The translations under genes and the position numbers were made by a program. The notes beneath the pieces were generated by a model. That model had not been told where the DNA came from and did no database searches. It saw nothing but the letters and a program-made list of their open reading frames with translations. This document shows positions 22,818 to 34,658 of a stretch of DNA of 64,000 bases, piece by piece. The number at the start of each line of letters is the position of its first letter. Position 1 is the first letter of the stretch. This DNA is from Phialocephala subalpina (taxonomy: Eukaryota > Ascomycota > Leotiomycetes > Helotiales > Mollisiaceae), in the NCBI GenBank assembly GCA_900073065.1, contig FJOG01000021.1, positions 538,985 through 602,984 of the forward strand, read 5' to 3'.

Positions 22818-24671
22818 TCAGATGGTATACTTGAACGTAATAGCTTTATCACCCAGCTCCTCTTCTTGAGCCTTCAACATTTCCGGCGTAAAGGATCCGA
22901 GTTCAAGGAGTCTAGCTCGTTGGGCGTTCTCGCGACGATAGTAGACTGTCATGGCCAAAGTGATGCAGAATGCCGCCAGAGTGAGAGAAAGTAGGATGGA
23001 ATGTCCGGTGTGGAATCTAGCAACAATTTGTCAGTTCGTGTGCGAACAAAGGGGCCACCACCAGAGAATTATATTTATATATGAGATGGAACCCACCGAG
23101 GCGCATTTTTGGGAAGATATATAAAGCCAGCGATGGTCCCACCAAGATTACCGCAGCCAACCTGCATTGCAATACCCACGGCGCGCTTCGTACTACCACC
23201 AATATTGTTCGAGTTCCAAGCACCAATTAAAGGGACGAGGGAATAGATTCCTACAAGCAGACTCAGCATATAATCTCAAGTTCAAAACGTTGAGATCGGC
23301 ATACCAGCGGCAGCAAAGAATGTTCCAGCGTACTGAACAGCTGCGCTCTTGCTGATGATCAGCATCAGGAACCCAATAATGCTTACCAGCTCAGCGCCTA
23401 ACATGAAAATGCCTCTCTGATTGACTCTATCCGCTGTATAGCTCACTGCAATAGTGAAGGTTGCAGCGACAAGATAAACGGGAACAGTCATTAACTGGGT
23501 CTTGTTGGTCGAATAGCCGAGGTCCTTCAGAATAGTAGGCAGGAATAGCGAGATGGAGTATAGGCCAGTGAACAACATCATTGAAACTAGCGCGATAGCC
23601 CAGATCTTCCAGTCAGTCAAGGCGTCTCTAACGTATTGCCAACTAAAAGCGTTTGAAAGGTCGTTCTCGGCAGCGAGCCTACGTTTGACCTCGGATTTCT
23701 CCTCCTCCGTCAAGAATTTAGCCCTAGAAGAGGTTAGCTAAGCTCAGTTAAAGAAAGGATGTGCCTACTTGTCAGGGTAGTCGCTGATGAAGAACAAACA
23801 ACCCAAGGAAACTACAAAAGTAGCAGCACCTTCAAGGATAAATACCCAAGACCAAGCATCTCTGTACCCGACGCCATTCATCATGCCAATGCCTCGCGCC
23901 AGAAAGCCACCAACAGCACCAGCAATCGGGGAAGCTGAGAAGAACAGTGCCATACGAAGGCCAGTCTCGTTGCGCGGATACCATGATGTAATATAGAAGC
24001 AGACTCCAGGAAACAGATCACCCTCAGCGAGCCCCAAGAACACACGGCAAGTCAACAAACCAGGATAATTCTTGACGAAACCAGTGATGATCGTCAGAGT
24101 CGACCATGTAATCATGATGATTGTGAACCAGAGACCGGGATGCATTCTCTTCAAGATGATATTCGCGGGAATCTCAGCGAGGGCGTACGGTGGGAAGAGG
24201 ATGGAAGATGCGACGTTATAGTCAAGACCCTTCATGCCCAAATCCTTCTCCAACTCGAAGAGGCGTGCATTACCAATGTTGGTCCGATCCAGGAAGCAGA
24301 ACCTGCAAACAGTGGTCAGTCATTGTGATCTTTCTGAGTGAGGCGCTGCCTTACATGTAGATCAGCCAGAGGTAGGGAAGCAGACGGAGGTCGAGCTTGA
24401 GTCGGAGTTGCTTTACTCGAGCTTCATCCCATATCGTAACCAAAGCGGGTATACTTTCATCAGTAGACGCAGCGACCTCCTTGCTATCCTCGATATCACC
24501 ACCATGGGCTCGAATATCCGTCATCCTGGGAGAACGCGTCAAACCACGAACAGGTGGCTGAGAGAGTTCTTGCTTCGTTTCGACTTGGGTCTCTGACTTC
24601 GTCTCTGATCTAGTCTTGGTCGACGATTTCGACAAGGTTGGGGAGATCTCGTCTTCTTCCCAGTTGCGCAT
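22818..24671 (-). CDS. MFS transporter, anion:cation symporter (Dal5/allantoate permease-like)
   Basis: Five exons, 24355-24671, 23769-24302, 23305-23723, 23097-23250 and 22818-23016, give 540 residues in phase. Residues about 1-85 are a charged cytosolic tail. The first membrane helix contains LRLLPYLWLIYMFCFLDRTNIGNA, split here by intron 1; the D-R-T-N-I-G-N-A segment is the signature of the ACS group of the major facilitator superfamily. About twelve membrane segments follow, with a central charged loop (EEKSEVKRRLAAE) and the GYSTNKTQLMTVPVY block of helix 8 region. Members carry small organic anions such as allantoate, nicotinate, pantothenate or vitamins in symport with protons; the substrate here cannot be set. 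The ATG at 24671 is chosen because longer upstream reading in this frame lacks family character. Confidence 0.88.
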
Positions 24672-25890
24672 GGTGAAGGTCGTCAACGAGGAAGAACGTG
24701 AGCAATTTATAGTTGTGCACCGCTGTGCGCTGCGAGGCGAGTCAACACGCTCTGTGATGCGGGATGAATGGATGAAGGGTGGTGAATGGACGACGAGGAG
24801 AGGACTGTGTTTGTGCGAATTTAGATTCAGAGGTAGGAGCAAGTCGGTGCCTCGAGGCCTCACTCCCTGGTGTTGAACGTCGCTTAGAAGGACAGGTGAG
24901 GGAGGAACGACAGAGGCAAAGAGTGAACCACCAAACATCACCCAACACAGCTGCAGAGTTCTTATACTATCAGACCAGTTTGTTCTGTAAGGGAAAACGC
25001 TGCATTCATTCAATCAGGTAACACGACAACGCATATTTCTTCATATCTGCCATATTGACCATCCGTCTGCTGCAGCACAACGCTCATGTCGTGACCTACA
25101 CGTGACATCCCTGATCCTCAACGTCTGCACGCCTTCTGATTGCCCTTCCGACAGGTCAAGATACTATGCAAGGTACTATGGAAGGCTTCGAGGGCGGGAT
25201 CCGAGTCTCGAATCACGACGGCTATGCCAGATGGTCCAGATGGTGGAACCCGATCACTCGAGATGCAGTAGGTACCCGACAGCGACACCTTGGCTGGCTG
25301 CTGGCAAACCTCTTTTGGAACAAAGGAGAACAATAATTGGCATTCAGAGAAGAGATAAATCCAAAGTACAGTAAGCAGCCTCATTTCTCAAAGCTATTCG
25401 CAGTTTCCACTCTTAGCCTTGTTATCGAACTACTCACCGCCAGAGCCTCGCATCCTCCTCCTCCTACCTCTCCACCGAGTACAAGAATCGATAGCTCATT
25501 AGATCGCTCACGGAGATACCTGTTCTAGCGCACCATAAGTTGTTCCCCAGCATGCGTTCACCCGTATCGTTGTGCCTTCGAAGTCTTCGATTCGACTCCT
25601 ATCTTCGAGTTGGAAATATTCCGAACGTTCCCTCAACGGGGACAATGGCATAAAGGAGTACACCGAGCGTTGTACGCATCTCTAAGCCACGGCGACATGC
25701 GTGGTGTAGGACATACTCGGGATCAGATGGTTCTATACTTCACGGTTGTCCAACATCGATGAACGGCTGAAGATTTGGAAGCCGAGACATTTCTTTCAGC
25801 CTCAGATGCAAGGCCACCAGGTCGCGTCCTCAATTCTGAATCTCGACCGCGTTCAACATCCACTTGGAAACACAAGAACAGCAACCCGCC
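24672..25890. other. Divergent intergenic region (MFS / PSF2 promoters)
   Basis: No gene is supported. The stretch separates the 5' ends of the minus-strand MFS gene and the plus-strand PSF2 gene and should hold both promoters. Confidence 0.45.
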
Positions 25891-26735
25891 ATGGCGTTAC
25901 CTCTACAACCAGGTCTGACCCCAATGGAGGTCGCCTTCCTCTGCGAAATGGAATTGGTTACTGTCATACCACGGCAGCGTCTAGAGAGCCTCAATCTCCT
26001 TGGAGTCAGTTCTGCCCCACCAACCCCTCCATCACTGTTGTTCCTCCGATTTCCTCCCAATTGCGCTTCCGCTTCCATTTTCAATTGTATCTGCGAGACT
26101 GACCTCTCTCCTAGGGCCCAACACCAGCTCTGCGGCCACCCCATCGAGCCCCGTTACCCCTCTGGCTTGCACTTCTTCTCAAACGCCAACGTCGCGCAAA
26201 CATCCTCCCCCCACCCTGGTTGCTGCCTTCCTCCCTCGACGCCATAAGAAAATACGAAACCGACACCTCCCCTCAAACATTCTCTCCACCACCACCACAC
26301 CCCTACCAAATCTCCTCCCGCCCATCCCCCACAGACCATATCTCCCCACCCTTCCTCCCCTCCAGCACAGCCGACTCTCCTCCTGACTACCTGCCCTACC
26401 ACTGGCTCGAGCTCGGCGAAATCCTCTTAGAAGCGTGTCCAGACGATATCCCCGAACCAGATCGCGTACGCACACTATTAAGAGATTTAAGAGAGGTGAG
26501 AATGGCGAAGATGAGAGCTAGTGTTAAAGAGCTTGAAGGAGGGGGAGTGAGTAGTTTGAGGGGAGTGGGAGCTATGGAGGTTAGTGAAGGGAGGAGTTTT
26601 ATTGTGGGTGTTATGGATGGGTTGAGGAAGTTGGGGCAGAGTAGGGAGGTTGCGAGGAGGGAGAGGGAGGAGGATGAGGGTGGTGGAGGTGGGGGGCTGG
26701 ACGATGACGAAGATGAGGATATGGGGTTTGAGTGA
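25891..26735 (+). CDS. PSF2: GINS complex subunit Psf2
   Basis: Two exons, 25891-26004 and 26115-26735, give 244 residues; the intron (26005-26114) is phase 0. The N-terminus [19 protein letters not shown] followed by [12 protein letters not shown], then [20 protein letters not shown] and [14 protein letters not shown], is the strongly conserved Psf2 A-domain and B-domain pattern. A second helical block ([20 protein letters not shown]) follows a proline-rich insert of about 35 residues typical of filamentous fungi. Psf2 is one of four GINS subunits that, with Cdc45 and Mcm2-7, form the replicative helicase, so it acts in the nucleus at replication forks and should be essential. The C-terminal tail is acidic and Gly-rich, usual for fungal members. 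ATG 25891 is chosen by alignment of the conserved N-terminus. Confidence 0.93.
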
Positions 26736-28520
26736 TTAAGGGCATACATGTGAGGCGTAGATGGGATGGGATCTGGGATATAGGTGGGGAATTGGCGTTG
26801 GGAAAGGGAATGCCGCATTTGGGAATATACCAGCTAACAACATTCACGAAAGTTACGCCTGTGAATACGGTACTGCCACGTTGCACACCTGCGACACCCG
26901 ACGCTCCTTTTCCTTCGCATATCACTGCTGGACTTGACGCAGGTAGTGTCTGTCATTTGCATTCACTGTTCTTGTATTTGTGATCGCCCGAACTCTCGAA
27001 AGCTGTGTCTTGAAAAGTATTTAAAAACCTCCTCCCTCTCGTATCCTTGCCCATTTCATTAGCAGAAAACATTGCCGAATTTCCGCGCGCACTCTCCTGC
27101 AGTAGCTGTGGCAAAGTGCCAAACCAGCACAATGCCTCTTCTCAGCTTCTCTCGGGCTTGCTTCCATTGTTGCTCTGCGACGTTCTCACCTCTTAGCCCA
27201 ACGCTGCTTTATTGTTGTCATTTCCAACGCTATTACCAATCTCCAAATCAGATGACGAGCCCATGCTTTCATCGATGTAGCAATATCTGCTTAACGTGGT
27301 GCTTCTTCAAGGCGGTTTTTGAGGCTTTTCTACCTTACCCCAACCCTTTCTCTCTCACGCTTTCACATTATTCAATCCCCGCTTCAGCTCAATGCTTTGC
27401 AGTTGTTGTCATCTCTAGTTCTGCTATCATCTTCGTTTATCTCTCACTAAACCATCCCTAGCATTTCTTTCTATTATGGCCACATCTATTGAGAATGTAA
27501 CACGTTCCGCTATCTCTCTCTGTGTATTAACAATGGGTCGAGGCGATGTGGCTGATTTGCTTGTCCACCAATTCCCCACGCCATTGAGAATGCTGGCTTC
27601 GTCCGAAACGTTCTTCGAGTGGCCGGTGTAGCGAATTTATACTTCTTATTTGTGCTTTAATTGCGTAAAAAGAGTGGCACTCCGTATTTCTTTTATAACC
27701 ACAAGTTCTACTATGAAGCCTTTGAAGTGATCAGGCGCTACAAATGGTTCCTGCCCCTTCTAGCTTGTCCATCCTTTACCTCTAGTTTCGTGTACAAACC
27801 AAGCTTTCGTACTATGAGAACTTCTATAAATACGTCCCGTTCGACCTCCAGCTTGCTCCATGGTTGCAGAGCAAACTTCTCCACATTATTCAGGTGGGCT
27901 GCGTCCTAATGAAGCACTGCTCGTCTTCTTAGCCCCTTAAGACAGTCCTCTGCTCAAACAGTTCCTTGCGTTCCTCTCACATTGTTCACTTCGACATTTT
28001 ACCTAGTTCATTTGCAATTGCTGTCGTCTTCATTGCTGTTGTCAATCTCTGTCTCTGCTTTCCCAGAATCGAAACATAATTTCCCTTAAACTTATTCCTG
28101 CAAGCTCCCAAATCTTTCGAATACTTTTGCTATCTGCCTTGGTATGTGGACAATCGACTTGGGGGACTCGGGAATCGTTTTTCTCCAACATTGTTCAATC
28201 ATCGTCCGAGCCATTGACGAATGTCGTCTTCTTCCTGATCAGCCCCCTAGTGGCCGATGCAACGATTTCAAATACGTCCTTCCCCGCATTCTTGATTAGG
28301 GGCGTGAGCTTTGCTTGCCATCTCAGCTCATTAGTCGGCATCCCTGCATTCGCCTTATTAGAGGACAATAAGAAGCCCAGTTCAAGATACTTTCGGACAG
28401 GTATTTAAACGCTCTCTCGTGCCTTTCACTTGCACTAAGCTATCTCATACCTCGACTCACAAGGTGTCAGTCATCACTCTTCCCAAACCTCTTCTTATTG
28501 AATGGGAGATGTGTAGAAGC
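26736..28520. other. Gene-poor stretch, CT-rich
   Basis: No coding region is supported. The DNA is pyrimidine-rich on the plus strand with several TATA-like motifs (near 27017, 27826 and 28402) each followed by a CT-rich leader. Those features resemble the tandem region at 5.5-7.7 kb read on the opposite strand, but I could not align units convincingly. The end of the FAS1 gene may extend to about 28440 on the minus strand. Confidence 0.4.
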
Positions 28521-29459
28521 TTACTCATCAATGGCATGCATCACGCCGTTTTGAAGGAAGTAGGCAGTCGCCAACACCTTCGCCGAATTAACATATCTCG
28601 TCCCATCATCAGTTACCCTTATCACAATCGGCACCCTGAGCAAGTCATCAAGACAGTCCCATTCTTCAGTTCCGGGGAATAGTGGATGTTTCCAAGAACG
28701 AAGTGGTAACCGGTTATGAGAAATGTCTCCTCTGTAGTGAAGTTCGTATCTTGGAAATTTGCAAGGGCAGTGGCGCTATTAGGTACGAGCCAAGTGATGT
28801 CTGAGCTGGAAAGGATAACTTCGGTCATAGAAGCACTGTATTGGGGGAGGAAACGTGCCGCGTTGAACACGGACAGCGCATATGAGAGTCGGGTCTGGGT
28901 CATGGTCGTCAAGAGGTCTAGAGGTATTTCGAGGACTCTATCGATGATGCTCACTAATGCTGTTTCAGAAAGGTAATCCTATCTTTGAATTATCTTATAT
29001 TTGCAGGTACGAGGAATAGTATTGACGTACGCCTAATGTCACAGCACTGGCGGTCTTGTTCGCCGAGTGGAAAATCGTGTTCTGTGTCCCGACACCTTCA
29101 ACGCGCTGGCCACCGGTGACATTGGAGAAGGAAGAATTTGTCAAGAAGCTGGAGAGAAAGTGAGTAGTATTTTCGAGGGATATGGTCGGGTTGTTCCCAG
29201 GTAATAAATGGTAGCTTATGTTTGCATCAATCCAGGCTTGGGAGCGGTTCGTCTGCAACCATGCAGTAAGGGCATCATCTGAAGGCGCGAGGAATGTGCA
29301 GTTGTTAGCAGTTCCGAGGAGCGTTGTAAGTAAAGGAGACTCATTCACCAATATCGTGAGCTTAACGAGGGCAGGAAAAGCAGAACTGAGGTTTAGAAGG
29401 CTTTGTGCTGACGCCAAATTTGTTCCGGCGAACAATAACCAGAGAACTATGGCTCGCAT
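28521..29459 (-). CDS. Secreted FAS1 (fasciclin) domain protein, C-terminal frameshift
   Basis: Exon 1 is 29031-29459 (signal peptide about residues 1-19, then the first FAS1 domain with NNCTFLAPSDDAL and YHLLPG). The intron 28979-29030 has a GTACGT donor. Exon 2 starts at 28978 with VSIIDRVLEIP, the H2-type end of domain 1, followed by domain 2 (ITWLVPNSATAL, YHFVLG). As written, exon 2 stops at 28622. The missing end of domain 2 (TRYVNSAKVLATAYF, NGVMHAID) lies just downstream in another minus frame, up to a stop at 28521 or a GTAAGC donor at 28524. One base lost near 28640, at a GGG run, explains this. FAS1 proteins are extracellular adhesion or cell-wall proteins, often GPI-linked in fungi. 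I see no GPI signal in the readable part. Confidence 0.72.
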
Positions 29460-30051
29460 ATTGATATCAGGTGGGGAAGATCTGGAAAATGCGGGAACCT
29501 AAACTTGCTGTATCAACTTTAGTAGAGTGACTTAGCCTCTTAGTGAACTCTCGGTGGAGAAACTTCTCCTATCTGTGTTCCAAAACATACTCCAAGCCCT
29601 GACAGGATCTGAAGGCTTGCAGAAGTACTAATGCTTTAGCGAATGAGACTAAATAATGACGAGGCGGGCTCCCTGCAAAGGTATATTATATTGCTGCTCA
29701 ATGATTTCGTCCAATAAGCCAGACTGCGCCTGGAGTAAAACCATGATTGTCGATTAACCTTACGAATTGAAGTTTGGGTGCCAAAGGTGGGACTACCAAC
29801 CAAAGAACGTATGAGTTCAGAACACCAAGGCCTTGCATTCAAAAATATGACTGAGGCTGAGCATCAAGAAGTCCCTTGAATTATGGTCAACACTTCCATT
29901 CCAATGATCGAGGCGCGCTCTACAAAAGATTGAAGAGCCTCAGCTTTCCAGGTCCAGCAACAGTTTCTTGTTACAACTCCTGAAAGTCATATGGTGGCAG
30001 GAATTCAGGCTATCTTTATCAAGTTGGCTTGGTCGTTAGATCCACAGCAAC
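29460..30051. other. Intergenic, nothing recognised
   Basis: The region holds the FAS1 promoter on its left and the 3' side of the P-loop kinase gene on its right. No coding or repeat feature is supported. Confidence 0.45.
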
Positions 30052-30642
30052 TTATAAATCACCCATCTTATCCTCGAGCATACTAATCTGCCGTAGTATA
30101 GAATCGAGGCACTTCTCCGGGCTGCTTGTAGAGTCTACGGTCATGGCATCTCTAGTTGGGCGGCACGGGCTTTCGATCCACCTTTTGAAAAGTGCGCGAG
30201 AGTCTTCGCTGTCACGGGTGATGCTAGCATCACGTGGTGGCACATCCCCACCAGGCCTCTGACTTCTCATCGAGACTCTAGTCTTGAGCCTCTCTTCTAG
30301 GAGATCGATGTCGTCAACTCTGCATTCGATGTACTTGTAGTCGTAACCGTACTTTCGAGCGAGGGCAGTCCCCTCGTCCAGAATCTCTTTGAAGTTGCAG
30401 GTACTGTCGATGATGACGGACCGCCCTTGCTTAATCATATCCTCAGCGAGTACCCATTGAAAGCGATAGGTAAGTTTTGCCGACTGCTCAAATGTGTTGT
30501 CGTTATCGAGGAAGAAAGATCTGATGAGGTCGTGATTGATGGCTACTCCATCGATTGCTTGAGCCAGAAGGTTTGCTAGGGTGCTCTTTCCGGACCCTGG
30601 CGCACCTGACATCTGTATGAAAAGTTTGCGATGCGGATGCAT
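30052..30642 (-). CDS. P-loop kinase of the AAA_33 / zeta-toxin-like kinase group
   Basis: A single exon encodes 196 residues. The Walker A motif GAPGSGKST lies at residues 13-21, directly after the first beta strand (KLFIQMS). DHDLI-type sequence (INHDLIRSFFLD) follows as the substrate-side segment, and IIDSTCNFKE near residue 97 is the second acidic strand. Near residue 130 a basic run (EERLKTRVSMRSQR) fits the lid. This is the layout of small ATP-dependent kinases that phosphorylate small metabolites or nucleic-acid ends. The substrate is unknown. It has no introns and no obvious functional neighbours. The start ATG at 30642 is right before the first beta strand, so no N-terminal extension is expected. 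Confidence 0.75.
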   Translation of the reverse strand: MHPHRKLFIQMSGAPGSGKSTLANLLAQAIDGVAINHDLIRSFFLDNDNTFEQSAKLTYRFQWVLAEDMIKQGRSVIIDSTCNFKEILDEGTALARKYGYDYKYIECRVDDIDLLEERLKTRVSMRSQRPGGDVPPRDASITRDSEDSRALFKRWIESPCRPTRDAMTVDSTSSPEKCLDSILRQISMLEDKMGDL

Positions 30643-31079
30643 GGCTCTTAGATGCTAGTGTAATGGTTCGTGCGGATAGCATGCGCATCCGAGTCGACTT
30701 TCGAAGATCGCTATTTCCTTAAAGATAGTGAGATAGGTAACGGAGTGTGAATAGATTTGATCACTCACATTAGGTTCGCCATGCATTGTGCAAGCCTCTT
30801 AATAGCCGGTTGGAGGACGCGTATTATTCGCTACCGCTCTTTTTCAAAGGTGGGGTAACATCTTTTGTACTGACCATTGAAGTTCGTTTTAGGATGCTTC
30901 CCTTGCGGTTTGGGTCTCTAAGTAATGTTTGAGGCCGTTCCTATTCTATTCAATGAATGCGCTTCATCCAGTGCGCACGATGGTGACTTCGTGGCCGTCG
31001 GTGCTTTAAACTCCCAGTCTTGTCTGGACATTTGCGCCCGAATTGTTTTCGAACGTACCTTTGATGAATGACCACCATC
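30643..31079. other. Intergenic, nothing recognised
   Basis: This is promoter-side sequence of the P-loop kinase gene. No other feature is supported. Confidence 0.4.
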
Positions 31080-31382
31080 ATGTTCTCCTTGACATCGCAT
31101 CTCGGCCTTGCGGTCCTTGCATGGCTAGCCATTCCCCTTTACCATTGTGAGGATTTAAGTAAAATAGGGGTCAAGCGACAAGCGAGTTCTCACAATGGTA
31201 CTGTAGTGAAATCATTATCGCAGCGACTACTCAGCCTCAACAAGAATTCCTTATCGGGCGTGGAATATATGCTTCTATCTCTTGCTAGTTCTGTAGTGTC
31301 TGCATTGTCGGTCCTGCGCGCATCGGTCAGTGAAATTGAAGTCCTCGAGATGCATCGGCTGACTCACGTGACTCTTATGTAA
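31080..31382 (+). CDS. Possible small secreted protein
   Basis: A 100-codon frame begins at the ATG at 31080 (another ATG lies four codons earlier, at 31068). The first 25 residues are hydrophobic with a small-residue end (LAVLAWLAIPLYHC), like a signal peptide. The rest is Ser/Leu-rich with one N-glycosylation sequon. There is only one cysteine in the mature part at most, so it does not look like a classical Cys-rich effector. I recognise no family. It could be a chance frame in an otherwise gene-free stretch. Confidence 0.3.
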   Translation: MFSLTSHLGLAVLAWLAIPLYHCEDLSKIGVKRQASSHNGTVVKSLSQRLLSLNKNSLSGVEYMLLSLASSVVSALSVLRASVSEIEVLEMHRLTHVTLM

Positions 31383-32229
31383 AAAGCATTCTTGTTCTCT
31401 GAAACGTACCTGGAATAATGAGAATGATTGAAGCATGTCTTTATTAGAACAAATTACCAGATAAATCAGTGCAAATATCAGTGGGTGGTTGTATAGTCAT
31501 ACCATGAACCTTTTGAACTTGAACCCTGGAAGGGAACAGCTCAAGGTACTGGGAAACTGAATTGAAGGTCTGTCGACACATTCGAATTGAATTCATGACT
31601 TTCCAAGCGGAGAATAATCGAATCCTAATAGTGAAGCCTTGCATACATTCCGAGAAAGTAGATTGTTTGACAGAACCAGGACGCGATAACAGCATAGTTG
31701 ATTATGAAGATGTCTGCCCTCGAGCGCTCTCGAGCGGCAACCCAGGAGGTTCAAGAGCACATTCAAATCATTTCCACTCCTCCCCCGGGCCATAAACATT
31801 GTCCTTTGCATCTTCTCCTTTTCCTCGAAATGTTGTGTAATTATTTGGAGAGTTTTCGCAGAAGAAATTCGTCTCGTTTAGCTACCAATGTACATCTCAG
31901 CTACACAAATTCACTTCCATCCCACCCAACACAATGGCAGGAGAAACTTAGCTATTGTCAACCCTTTTCCACTGTCAATTCCTCCGCAGCCTCCGGATTC
32001 CAACCTTCGACGATTATAAAAGATGCGTGTCTCTTCCCAGATTTCAACCTTTCCTCACGACAACATCAAAGACTTCAACGCTGGACTTTTGTTTTCACTG
32101 TCAATCCACACACTACTGCCAATCGTCAAATCGTTGTCAACTATCACATTACTGTCAATTTCCACCACACACTCATCGTCCCACCACATCGATTTGGGTC
32201 GCTCCCATCTCACCACCACCACCACCACC
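31383..32229. other. Long pyrimidine-rich leader region
   Basis: Upstream of the hypothetical gene at 32230 there is a long CT-rich stretch with several short CTGTCAAT-like and TTGTCAAC-like repeats (about 31956, 32098, 32133 and 32152). It is likely promoter and 5' leader sequence. Open frames that run through it start upstream without support. Confidence 0.4.
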
Positions 32230-32793
32230 ATGTCTGACACCGAGTCAACCGCAAGCTTCGCCTCTGCCGCCTCCTCCGTCCCCAACGCCGACGAGCCACG
32301 ATCCACCAGGTCCTGGACCTCCAACATAATCTCCGCCCTCACCAACGCCGGCATCCCAGACGAGATCCCAGACTCTCTGATCGTCGGTCCTCTCCTCCCT
32401 CCCACTCGCCGCCGAACCAACCGACACCGCCCCGCAACCACCCCTCAGGTCCTCCGACGCCGCATCCACGAGCACCGATCAACCCAAGTCGTCATCGGAC
32501 AACTTCCCAGCGGAGAGGAGATTGAGACAACGGAGGAGCAGTGGGAGGAGTTGCTGGCCCAGCTCGCGGGGGAGAAGGAGAGGAAGAGGAAGGAGAATCG
32601 TGCCGCTCGCCTGCGGGCTGAACGACGACGTGGACTTCCGGGAGCGGAGAAGCGGAGATGCAAGTACCGGGCGCTGGAGGAGAGCAAGTTGGCGGACAGA
32701 AATGGAAAGGGGCCTGAGGACGAGCCGGCGATTCATCGGAGTGGAGGGAGGTTTTGCTCGAAGGATCAGTGGATGGCAGAGAGGAGATTGTAG
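32230..32793 (+). CDS. Hypothetical basic protein, 187 residues
   Basis: The frame starts at an ATG preceded by a run of CACCAC repeats, giving a strong CACCATG context. The protein has a Ser/Ala-rich N-terminus (MSDTESTASFASAASS), a proline/arginine segment, and from about residue 95 a glutamate then arginine-rich helix (EEQWEELLAQLAGEKERKRKE, cut into Lys/Arg repeats afterward) that could form a coiled coil or nuclear signal. The same frame stays open for 69 codons upstream, but that part looks like translated leader. I do not recognise a family. Codon use is GC-rich as in other genes of the window, which supports coding. Confidence 0.6.
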   Translation: MSDTESTASFASAASSVPNADEPRSTRSWTSNIISALTNAGIPDEIPDSLIVGPLLPPTRRRTNRHRPATTPQVLRRRIHEHRSTQVVIGQLPSGEEIETTEEQWEELLAQLAGEKERKRKENRAARLRAERRRGLPGAEKRRCKYRALEESKLADRNGKGPEDEPAIHRSGGRFCSKDQWMAERRL

Positions 32794-33009
32794 GGGGAAG
32801 GGGAGGGGATGGGGCGATACTGGGGAATTGGGATGAGATGGGATATCGAGATGAACGAACTTGCTTGCGGCTTGCCGCTCTCCCCTCTGAATATCTTGCA
32901 CCTTTTGATCTGTGACACCGATGTGACCAAAGACTCCTTGACCACGTGACACTATTCTGGAACAGATTCACCATGAACCCTACCTCTAGTAAACGAGCTG
33001 ATGTATCAA

Positions 33010-33798
33010 GAGATCAGGTACAATCATAAAGTGGCGAGCGAGTGTTGACAGAGGAGCCTTAGGGACGGAACGGAGGAAGGGAGGAAAATGCGGGAGCCCA
33101 CTGACAAAGTACCCAGATCTGAAGGACAATCAAAACACAGAAACCTCAGATCGACCAGAATTTGAAACGTGATGACCTTCCCCAAGCAAAAGGCTTGATT
33201 GAATTCAATTGCTGTCCCGTCGTATACTAATAGAAGAAGCCAAATCAGAAGCCGGACTTCGTCAGTTGAACAACACTCCAAGACACACATATAATGACCC
33301 AAGCTGCGCGGTACAATCAAATTGCAAGAAATCCAAATCCAATCAAGAACACAAGTGAGAAGTCCTCAAAAGCAGGGCTTCCTCCCCAGACTCGGACACC
33401 CTCCAGTCAAGAGCCAAGCGGATCCTTGGTGCAAATAGACGGACTTCGTTAATCGAGGAAACTCCAACTTTGAAGAGAGAATCAGGATAGGTCGCAAGCT
33501 CAAGGACCCCAAGGACCTCAGCTATATGGTACAACCAGATTACAGAAGCCCAAAATACAATCAAACGGAAAGAACTTCTGAAAAGCAAAGCTGTCTCCCA
33601 GACTCAGACACTGTCCCTTCGAACTCGATCATGCCAATCAGCAAAAGGAGCAGATCTCCAACCAACATGAACAACAAGAACATCTCAAAGATACCCCAAA
33701 ACATCACACCAGCAAGTCCTTCCAATTAAGAAAGCATAGTAACCACCCCAAAACTCAAACCTCGCAGCGTTGTCCCAAAACAACACACCAAGAAGTCT
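33010..33798. repeat. Degenerate tandem repeat of roughly 190-220 bp next to the gap
   Basis: Blocks recur with variation: CGGACTTCGTCAG at about 33253 and CGGACTTCGTTAA at about 33441; GGTACAATCAAATT at about 33310 and GGTACAACCAGATT at about 33528; CCCAGACTCGGACACCCTCC near 33387 and CCCAGACTCAGACACTGTCC near 33597. A GGTACAATCATAAAG near 33018 may start an earlier unit. After the gap, a CTGGACTCCGACACC block near 34294 may belong to the same series. So the assembly gap sits inside or beside a repeat array. Confidence 0.55.
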
Positions 33799-34253
33799 NN
33801 NNNNNNNNNNNNNNNNNNNNNNNNNNNNNNNNNNNNNNNNNNNNNNNNNNNNNNNNNNNNNNNNNNNNNNNNNNNNNNNNNNNNNNNNNNNNNNNNNNNN
33901 NNNNNNNNNNNNNNNNNNNNNNNNNNNNNNNNNNNNNNNNNNNNNNNNNNNNNNNNNNNNNNNNNNNNNNNNNNNNNNNNNNNNNNNNNNNNNNNNNNNN
34001 NNNNNNNNNNNNNNNNNNNNNNNNNNNNNNNNNNNNNNNNNNNNNNNNNNNNNNNNNNNNNNNNNNNNNNNNNNNNNNNNNNNNNNNNNNNNNNNNNNNN
34101 NNNNNNNNNNNNNNNNNNNNNNNNNNNNNNNNNNNNNNNNNNNNNNNNNNNNNNNNNNNNNNNNNNNNNNNNNNNNNNNNNNNNNNNNNNNNNNNNNNNN
34201 NNNNNNNNNNNNNNNNNNNNNNNNNNNNNNNNNNNNNNNNNNNNNNNNNNNNN
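33799..34253. other. Assembly gap (455 N)
   Basis: All bases are N. Its true length is unknown. Flanking sequence is repetitive, which probably caused the break. Any frame crossing it is artificial. Confidence 0.99.
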
Positions 34254-34658
34254 CCCAATCAGAAGCCACCCTCCATATCCCACATCCCGCACCTGGACTC
34301 CGACACCTCACATACACTTCTCTCCAACCACGGGTACAGCAGCCTTGCTTACGCCCCCAAATTCCCCCGATCTTACCCCTTTCCCGCTCGCCAAGAACGC
34401 CACACTCTGAATCCGAGGAATGCGCAGACTCGCTTGGAGCACCAATCAGCTTGGACAAAAATGCGGACACGAAGATCCTAGTTAAGATAAATTGGATGCC
34501 TTGCTGGAAGCTGGTGATCTAGCTGAGGCTTGATGATGGTGAGTGGTGAAAGGAAGGGAGATGGGAGAGGGGTGCTGGCGTGGCAGATGCAAGATTGGAT
34601 GCATGGCTGAGTTTCGGATTTGAGGCTGTGACGGGGATGAATGCGAGACTGGGGAGGA

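Noticed and set aside
27072..27461. Plus-strand Cys/Ser/Phe-rich frame
   Set aside because: Its residues reflect CT-rich DNA; there is no signal peptide or regular cysteine pattern.
33770..34522. Long open frames across the N gap
   Set aside because: They exist only because N was not treated as a stop; no sequence is known between 33799 and 34253.
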